Origin: Methanobacteriota archaeon
Lineage (GTDB): Archaea > Thermoplasmatota > Thermoplasmata > RBG-16-68-12 > EA-27
Assembly (NCBI GenBank): GCA_016207545.1
Contig: JACQPO010000152.1
Coordinates: 1 to 8,296, forward strand
DNA length: 8,296 bases
Direction: 5' to 3'
Each line of letters begins with the position of its first letter. Within the stretch, counting starts at the first letter, position 1. Shown here piece by piece: positions 5,489-8,296 of this stretch. The translations under genes and the position numbers were made by a program. The notes beneath the pieces were generated by a model that was given only the letters and a program-made list of their open reading frames with translations, did no database searches and had not been told where the DNA came from.

Positions 5489-5974
5489 TCAGTGGCACGC
5501 GATTGCCCACGGTTCGTCCGCGAACTCGCTCACCGCGCAGAATTCCGTGAGGATGACCGCGTGACCGGCGCGAAGCAGTTCCGCGTTCAGGTTCGTGCTC
5601 CCGCAGTACACGACCGCGACGATCCGACCGCGGCTCCCGGCCGTTTGCCCGTCATCCTCGTCCACGAGGGCGCGGGATCCGACGGGGCACAGGCGGGCGG
5701 TGAACTGTGTGGCCTCGTGGAACCCGGGCTCGTCCCACTCCGGCGTGTCGACGAGCGCGAGGCGAATCGTCTGGCCGCCCACGTCGAGCGTGTCCCCGTC
5801 TTCGATATGGGTCACGAAGCCGGAGAAGCAGCGCGCGCTGCCTTGGCATGTCGCATCCGGGGTGCCGCCGGGCGGAGGCGCGAAGGCCCAGGCGAGCAGG
5901 ACGAGGAGGGGAATGAGGCCCACGAGAAGCCATCGGCGAAGCAGCAGTCGGAGGAGCCGTACCGTAAGTCCCAT
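5489..5974 (-). CDS. Exported or membrane-anchored staphylococcal nuclease-like (thermonuclease family) protein
   Basis: Predicted secreted nuclease of 161 residues with one SNase domain. Residues 1-14 are basic and Leu-rich (five Arg), followed by a hydrophobic helix (about 15-31, WLLVGLIPLLVLLAWAF) and a Pro/Gly linker, so it is a signal peptide or membrane anchor. The SNase core starts near 50: HIEDGDTLDVGGQTIRLALV (56-75), then DTPEW. Candidate catalytic residues are all present: R71, D76, E79, and R117 in GSRGRIVAVVY. The AELLRAGHA helix (131-139) completes the fold. Six Cys lie outside the membrane segment (43, 49, 96, 124, 146, 160), enough for three disulfides. SNase proteins cut single- and double-stranded DNA and RNA in a Ca2+-dependent way. 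The ATG at 5974 is 72 bases after the aminotransferase stop on the same strand, so they may be co-transcribed. Its stop abuts that of Kae1. Confidence 0.9.
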   Translation of the reverse strand: MGLTVRLLRLLLRRWLLVGLIPLLVLLAWAFAPPPGGTPDATCQGSARCFSGFVTHIEDGDTLDVGGQTIRLALVDTPEWDEPGFHEATQFTARLCPVGSRALVDEDDGQTAGSRGRIVAVVYCGSTNLNAELLRAGHAVILTEFCAVSEFADEPWAIACH

Positions 5975-6046
5975 TCGATTCTACATCGAGAGGTCGCTCA
6001 TCGGTCTTGAACCTGTTCGCGCGCCGCGCACTCGCGTCGGTGTAGC

Positions 6047-7168
6047 TCACGTGTGAGCCGTGACCGCCTCGACCGCGGCGCCCTTCTCCACGTCGTATCC
6101 CATGTCCGCGAGCACCGCCTCGATCGCCGCCCACGTCGCGCGTAAGTCCTTGAACGAGCAGATCCCCATGTGGCCGATCCGGAAGATCTTCCCCTTGAGC
6201 TCCGCCTGGCCCCCCGCGATCACGACGTTGTGCTCTTTGAGCAGCTTCTTCCGAAACGTCCCGTCGTCGATCCCCGGTGGGTAGCGGATGGCGCTGACCG
6301 TGTTCGACGCGACGGATTCCTCAGGATACAGCCGGAGGCCGAGGGCCTTCGCGGCCGCCCGGCACGCCTCGCCGAGCTTCGCCGTGCGAGCGATGCGGGT
6401 CTCGAGGCCCTCCTCCCTCAGCAGGCGCAGCGCCTCGCGGAACGCAAGGAAGAGCGGGATCGCGGGCGTGTACGGCGTGTCCTCGTCCTCCCGGAGCGCG
6501 TCGATGTGGGCGCGGAGGTTCAGATAGTACGCGGTCTCGTCGTGGAGCATCTCGTACGCCCGCTTCGACACGCACACCCCCGCCAGCCCCGCGGGCGCGG
6601 CGACGCACTTCTGGCTCCCCATGACAACCGCGTCGAGGCCCCACCGATCGGGCCGAACCTCGAGCCCGCCGACGCTCGTGATACCGTCCACGAGGCACAG
6701 GACGTCGTGCCTCCGGCAGAGCGCCGCGACCTCGTGCAACGGATTCGTGACGCCCGTGCTCGTCTCGTTGTGGCAGATCGTCAGGGCCCGATACCCGCCG
6801 TCCTCGAGCGCCGCCGCCACGCGGTCGAGGTCCATTCGGTTTTCCCATTCGAACTCGAGTTGAGTCGGGTTCGCGAACAGGCGGCACAGCTCGTAGAACC
6901 GTTCGCTGAACTTGCCGTTCACGAGGTTCAGCACGCGGTCCCCCTTCCGGAGGAGGGAGCTCACGACGGCCTCGAGCCCCGCGGTCCCGGAGCCGGAGAG
7001 TACGGCGACTTCCCCGTTCGTCTGGAACAGGTAGCGGAGGCCCTCGCGGACGTCCGCGTTCACCTTCCGGAACTCCGCGCCCCGGTGGTTGATCACCGCG
7101 CCGAGCATCGCCTGGAGCACGCGCGGGTCGACGTTCACGGGCCCCGCGAGCATGAACACTTGATCCAT
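6047..7168 (-). CDS. Class V PLP-dependent aminotransferase (alanine-glyoxylate / serine-pyruvate type)
   Basis: Cytosolic fold-type I aminotransferase of 373 residues, full length for the alanine-glyoxylate aminotransferase group. Visible: MLAGPVNVDPRVLQAM (6-21), INHRGAEF (26-33), the PLP phosphate region LSGSGTAGLEAV (57-68), ETSTGVTNP (135-143), D161 in LVDGITSVGG (pairs with the pyridine N), the Schiff-base K187 in GSQKCVAAPAGLAG, YTPAIPLF (233-240), and R330 in FRIGHMG, which binds the substrate carboxylate. Members use alanine, serine or aspartate as amino donor and glyoxylate, pyruvate or hydroxypyruvate-type acceptors; archaeal members often have broad specificity, and the true substrate cannot be read here. 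The C-terminal tail after 361 (KGAAVEAVTAHT) is an extra. ATG 7168 is chosen; a TATA-like box lies 32 bases upstream. A nuclease gene follows 72 bases downstream. Confidence 0.93.
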   Translation of the reverse strand: MDQVFMLAGPVNVDPRVLQAMLGAVINHRGAEFRKVNADVREGLRYLFQTNGEVAVLSGSGTAGLEAVVSSLLRKGDRVLNLVNGKFSERFYELCRLFANPTQLEFEWENRMDLDRVAAALEDGGYRALTICHNETSTGVTNPLHEVAALCRRHDVLCLVDGITSVGGLEVRPDRWGLDAVVMGSQKCVAAPAGLAGVCVSKRAYEMLHDETAYYLNLRAHIDALREDEDTPYTPAIPLFLAFREALRLLREEGLETRIARTAKLGEACRAAAKALGLRLYPEESVASNTVSAIRYPPGIDDGTFRKKLLKEHNVVIAGGQAELKGKIFRIGHMGICSFKDLRATWAAIEAVLADMGYDVEKGAAVEAVTAHT

Positions 7169-7196
7169 GGGCTCGCGCGCCCATCGCGGGTCGCTC

Positions 7197-7204
7197 GCTT
7201 AAGG
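7197..7204 (-). promoter_or_regulatory. TATA-like box for the aminotransferase gene
   Basis: The minus strand reads CCTTAAGC, centred about 32 bases before ATG 7168, giving a leader of roughly 5 nt or none. Confidence 0.45.
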
Positions 7205-7232
7205 GTTCCCGCTTTCCGGGCCGCGGAATTCC

Positions 7233-7253
7233 CCGTCGCGAGAATTGCGACGG
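7233..7253. repeat. Perfect 7-bp inverted repeat upstream of the ribbon-helix-helix promoter
   Basis: CCGTCGC and GCGACGG are separated by seven bases (GAGAATT). The element ends four bases before the TATA box at 7257 and lies in the divergent region between the aminotransferase and the regulator. It could be a regulator site or influence TFB contact; neither is shown. Confidence 0.4.
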
Positions 7254-7256
7254 TGG

Positions 7257-7266
7257 CCTTATATAG
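7257..7266 (+). promoter_or_regulatory. Strong TATA box for the ribbon-helix-helix gene
   Basis: CCTTATATAG is the best TATA match in the window. Transcription should begin near 7288-7290, which leaves a leader of about 50 nt, unlike the leaderless genes nearby. Confidence 0.6.
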
Positions 7267-7279
7267 CGGGTCGTGATTC

Positions 7280-7320
7280 GTCCGACAAGCGTACGCCATA
7301 AGGCGGACAATCAGCGTACG
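7280..7320. promoter_or_regulatory. Candidate operator: direct repeat of AGCGTACG with flanking inverted GTCCG/CGGAC
   Basis: AGCGTACG occurs at 7288-7295 and again at 7313-7320, 25 bases apart; each contains the 6-bp palindrome CGTACG. Both copies are preceded by a GACAA (7284-7288 and 7306-7310). GTCCG (7280-7284) and CGGAC (7304-7308) form an inverted pair. The first copy falls at the predicted transcription start of the ribbon-helix-helix gene, so autoregulation is the natural guess. Confidence 0.4.
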
Positions 7321-7329
7321 AGATGGGCC

Positions 7330-7334
7330 GGAGG
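7330..7334 (+). promoter_or_regulatory. Shine-Dalgarno site of the ribbon-helix-helix gene
   Basis: GGAGG five bases before ATG 7340. It is notable because most genes in the window appear leaderless and lack such a site. Confidence 0.6.
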
Positions 7335-7339
7335 CCGCA

Positions 7340-7576
7340 ATGACGGGCGAGGACGAGAAAATCACGATTCGCATCCCGAAGCGGTACCTCGACGCGATTG
7401 ATTTCCTCGTGGAGATGGACGACTTCCCGTCGCGGAGCGAGGCCGTGCGTGCCGCAATTCGGGATTTCGTCTACGGCCGCGTGGACCTCGTGACGGACAA
7501 GATCAAGAAGATGCAGGCCGCGGAAGCCGCGATGGCGGAGGCGGAGGCCACGCGCAAGCAATTCCTCCAGAAGTGA
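7340..7576 (+). CDS. CopG/Arc-type ribbon-helix-helix transcriptional regulator
   Basis: DNA-binding protein of 78 residues. Residues 7-13 (KITIRIP) form the beta strand that would insert in the major groove, followed by helix A (KRYLDAIDFLVEM, 14-26), the turn DDFPSRSE, and helix B (EAVRAAIRDFV, 34-44). This is the classic dimeric fold; 'FPSRSEAVRAAIRDF' is the pattern seen in archaeal single-domain members, including the haloarchaeal cell-division regulator CdrS, though orthology is not shown. After the fold comes a charged, probably coiled-coil tail (RVDLVTDKIKKMQAAEAAMA and onward, 47-78). ATG 7340 has a good Shine-Dalgarno, GGAGG at 7330-7334, five bases before it. A leader of about 50 nt carries repeated motifs that may be its own operator. 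A hairpin and T tract follow downstream. Confidence 0.9.
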   Translation: MTGEDEKITIRIPKRYLDAIDFLVEMDDFPSRSEAVRAAIRDFVYGRVDLVTDKIKKMQAAEAAMAEAEATRKQFLQK

Positions 7577-7658
7577 CGCGATGGAACCGGGGATGGGAGC
7601 GCCGGAACGGACGTTGGTGCGCACCCCCCGAGGATCACGCTGCACCTCCCCCCAACTA

Positions 7659-7692
7659 CGGGTGGCCTGATTTCGGGTCACCCGCTCTTTTT
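7659..7692 (+). terminator. Hairpin and T-tract terminator after the ribbon-helix-helix gene
   Basis: CGGGTGGCC (7659-7667) pairs with GGTCACCCG (7676-7684), nine base pairs including one G-U, around an eight-base loop, and is followed by CTCTTTTT (7685-7692). The T tract alone would suit archaeal termination. The 82 bases between the stop codon and the hairpin contain a 10-bp palindrome (GGTGCGCACC, 7616-7625) and a C-rich stretch but no supported gene. Confidence 0.65.
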
Positions 7693-7713
7693 CTCCTTCG
7701 GCGGTTGACGAAC

Positions 7714-7720
7714 GTTTAAC
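7714..7720 (+). promoter_or_regulatory. TATA-like box for the sequon-rich membrane protein gene
   Basis: GTTTAAC, centred 28 bases before ATG 7745 but only 16 before ATG 7733. This favours the downstream ATG as the start of a leaderless message. Confidence 0.45.
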
Positions 7721-7744
7721 TACGCGACCCGAATGGGTCGCCCC

Positions 7745-8239
7745 ATGGCCGCACCGCCAGGTGCTTGGCAGCGCGCGGCCTTCGTGGCCGTCCCCCTCGC
7801 CCTCGTCGTCCTCATCTTCGTGACGCCGAGCCTCATCGGGCAGGAGCAGCCCGCGACGGACATCCCCTTCCTCCTCCTCCAGGCCACCGGACGGGCGTGG
7901 AACGAGACCGTGAACGAAACGGTGCTCGTCTACGTACGGAGCGCGCTCGGGATCCCGCTGTACGAGTACGTCGCGATCAACGTGACGGGCGCTGCCAATC
8001 TGTCCGCGAACCAGACGCTCGTCCCCTCCCTGTGGCTCAAGTTCCCGATCGGGGACGCGCAGGTCGCGAACGTGACCGCGGTGGCGGTGACGGAGGACGC
8101 GACGTTCCGGTACAACGCGACGGTCGAGTTCGCCTGGGACGATGCGGGCTGGGTCCTCCGCGTGGAGCCGGAGGACGGGTCGCCGCGCGAGTTCCGCGAG
8201 CTGTACACGGCGGCGATGGTTCGGGAGGTGGAGGCATGA
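7745..8239 (+). CDS. Membrane-anchored extracytoplasmic protein rich in N-glycosylation sequons
   Basis: I do not recognise the family. From ATG 7745 the protein has 164 residues (ATG 7733 would add four). A short N-terminus with one Arg precedes a hydrophobic helix (about 12-27, AFVAVPLALVVLIFVT), which is a signal anchor; the rest is soluble and should face outside. That part looks beta-rich (alternating hydrophobics such as VLVYVRS and ATVEFAW), with no membrane segment. Seven N-x-S/T sequons occur, at N53, N57, N79, N85, N89, N109 and N124, so it is probably heavily N-glycosylated if exported. The C-terminus is acidic (VEPEDGSPREFRELY, 140-154). It has no Cys. The last codons overlap the next gene by ATGA, and GGAGGTGGAGG near the end is the next gene's ribosome site, so the two are translationally coupled and probably act together at the cell surface. 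Confidence 0.75.
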   Translation: MAAPPGAWQRAAFVAVPLALVVLIFVTPSLIGQEQPATDIPFLLLQATGRAWNETVNETVLVYVRSALGIPLYEYVAINVTGAANLSANQTLVPSLWLKFPIGDAQVANVTAVAVTEDATFRYNATVEFAWDDAGWVLRVEPEDGSPREFRELYTAAMVREVEA

Positions 8240-8296
8240 GGCGCGGCTGGCTCCTGCTATGGATCGTCTTCGTGCTTGCCCTGATCGGAATTGAGC
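8236..8296 (+). CDS. Truncated gene: secreted or membrane protein, N-terminus only
   Basis: ATG 8236 overlaps the preceding TGA (ATGA). Twenty codons are visible before the right edge: two Arg, then a hydrophobic run (GWLLLWIVFVLALIGIE), i.e. a signal peptide or membrane anchor. A Shine-Dalgarno-like GGAGGTGGAGG lies directly upstream inside the previous gene. The function cannot be told; the coupling suggests a partner of the sequon-rich protein. Confidence 0.65.
   Translation, partial: MRRGWLLLWIVFVLALIGIE

Noticed and set aside
6170..7276. Long plus-strand open frame (368 residues) opposite the aminotransferase
   Set aside because: It is antisense to a fully recognisable aminotransferase, has a His/Arg/Pro-rich composition and no family resemblance; high GC leaves such frames open by chance.
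7581..7670. 29-codon ORF after the regulator gene
   Set aside because: It has no ribosome site, no recognisable features, and its stop lies inside the terminator hairpin; more likely untranslated 3' sequence.
1..8296. CRISPR array, insertion sequence, tRNA or rRNA gene
   Set aside because: I found no regularly spaced repeats, terminal inverted repeats, transposase motifs or tRNA-like cloverleaf sequence by eye; a tRNA and covariance-model scan would settle it.

Overview
The window looks like a stretch of chromosome from a high-GC archaeon, most likely a euryarchaeon of the Thermoplasmatota type. The evidence is an archaeal Kae1 protein, a PaREP1-like protein (a family typical of archaea), an archaeal-type ribbon-helix-helix regulator, frequent GTG starts, and AT-rich TATA-like boxes placed 24-29 bases before six of the start codons, as expected for leaderless archaeal mRNAs. 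The exact lineage is an inference; there is no rRNA or other strong taxonomic marker.

Layout, left to right. Positions 1-1166 hold three minus-strand genes: the N-terminal part of a delta-1-pyrroline-5-carboxylate (glutamate semialdehyde) dehydrogenase running off the left edge, a three-helix membrane protein, and an 87-residue helical hypothetical. A shared promoter region (about 1167-1245) separates these from a plus-strand Rieske [2Fe-2S] ferredoxin. The Rieske gene converges on a PaREP1/HEPN-like gene that carries one in-frame TAG. A membrane glycosyltransferase (GT2/GT21-like, 2008-3198) converges on a four-helix membrane protein with a PH-like middle domain. A divergent promoter then serves a small proline-rich three-helix membrane protein. 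Kae1, the tRNA t6A synthesis subunit, follows and converges on an exported staphylococcal-nuclease-like protein, which lies downstream of a class V PLP aminotransferase. A divergent region with palindromes and direct repeats leads to a CopG-type regulator with a hairpin/T-tract terminator. At the right edge is a two-gene unit: a membrane-anchored protein rich in N-glycosylation sequons, and a second, truncated secreted or membrane protein overlapping it by ATGA.

Most genes are single transcription units rather than a pathway operon. Proline/glutamate oxidation, transamination, tRNA modification, envelope glycosylation and a secreted nuclease are represented. I see no mobile element, CRISPR array, tRNA or rRNA, and no gene-free stretch above 300 bases. 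I did not find a convincing undescribed multi-gene system. The best leads are the amber-interrupted PaREP1 gene, three convergent gene pairs whose stop codons abut with zero spacer, and the repeated sequence in the leader of the ribbon-helix-helix gene.
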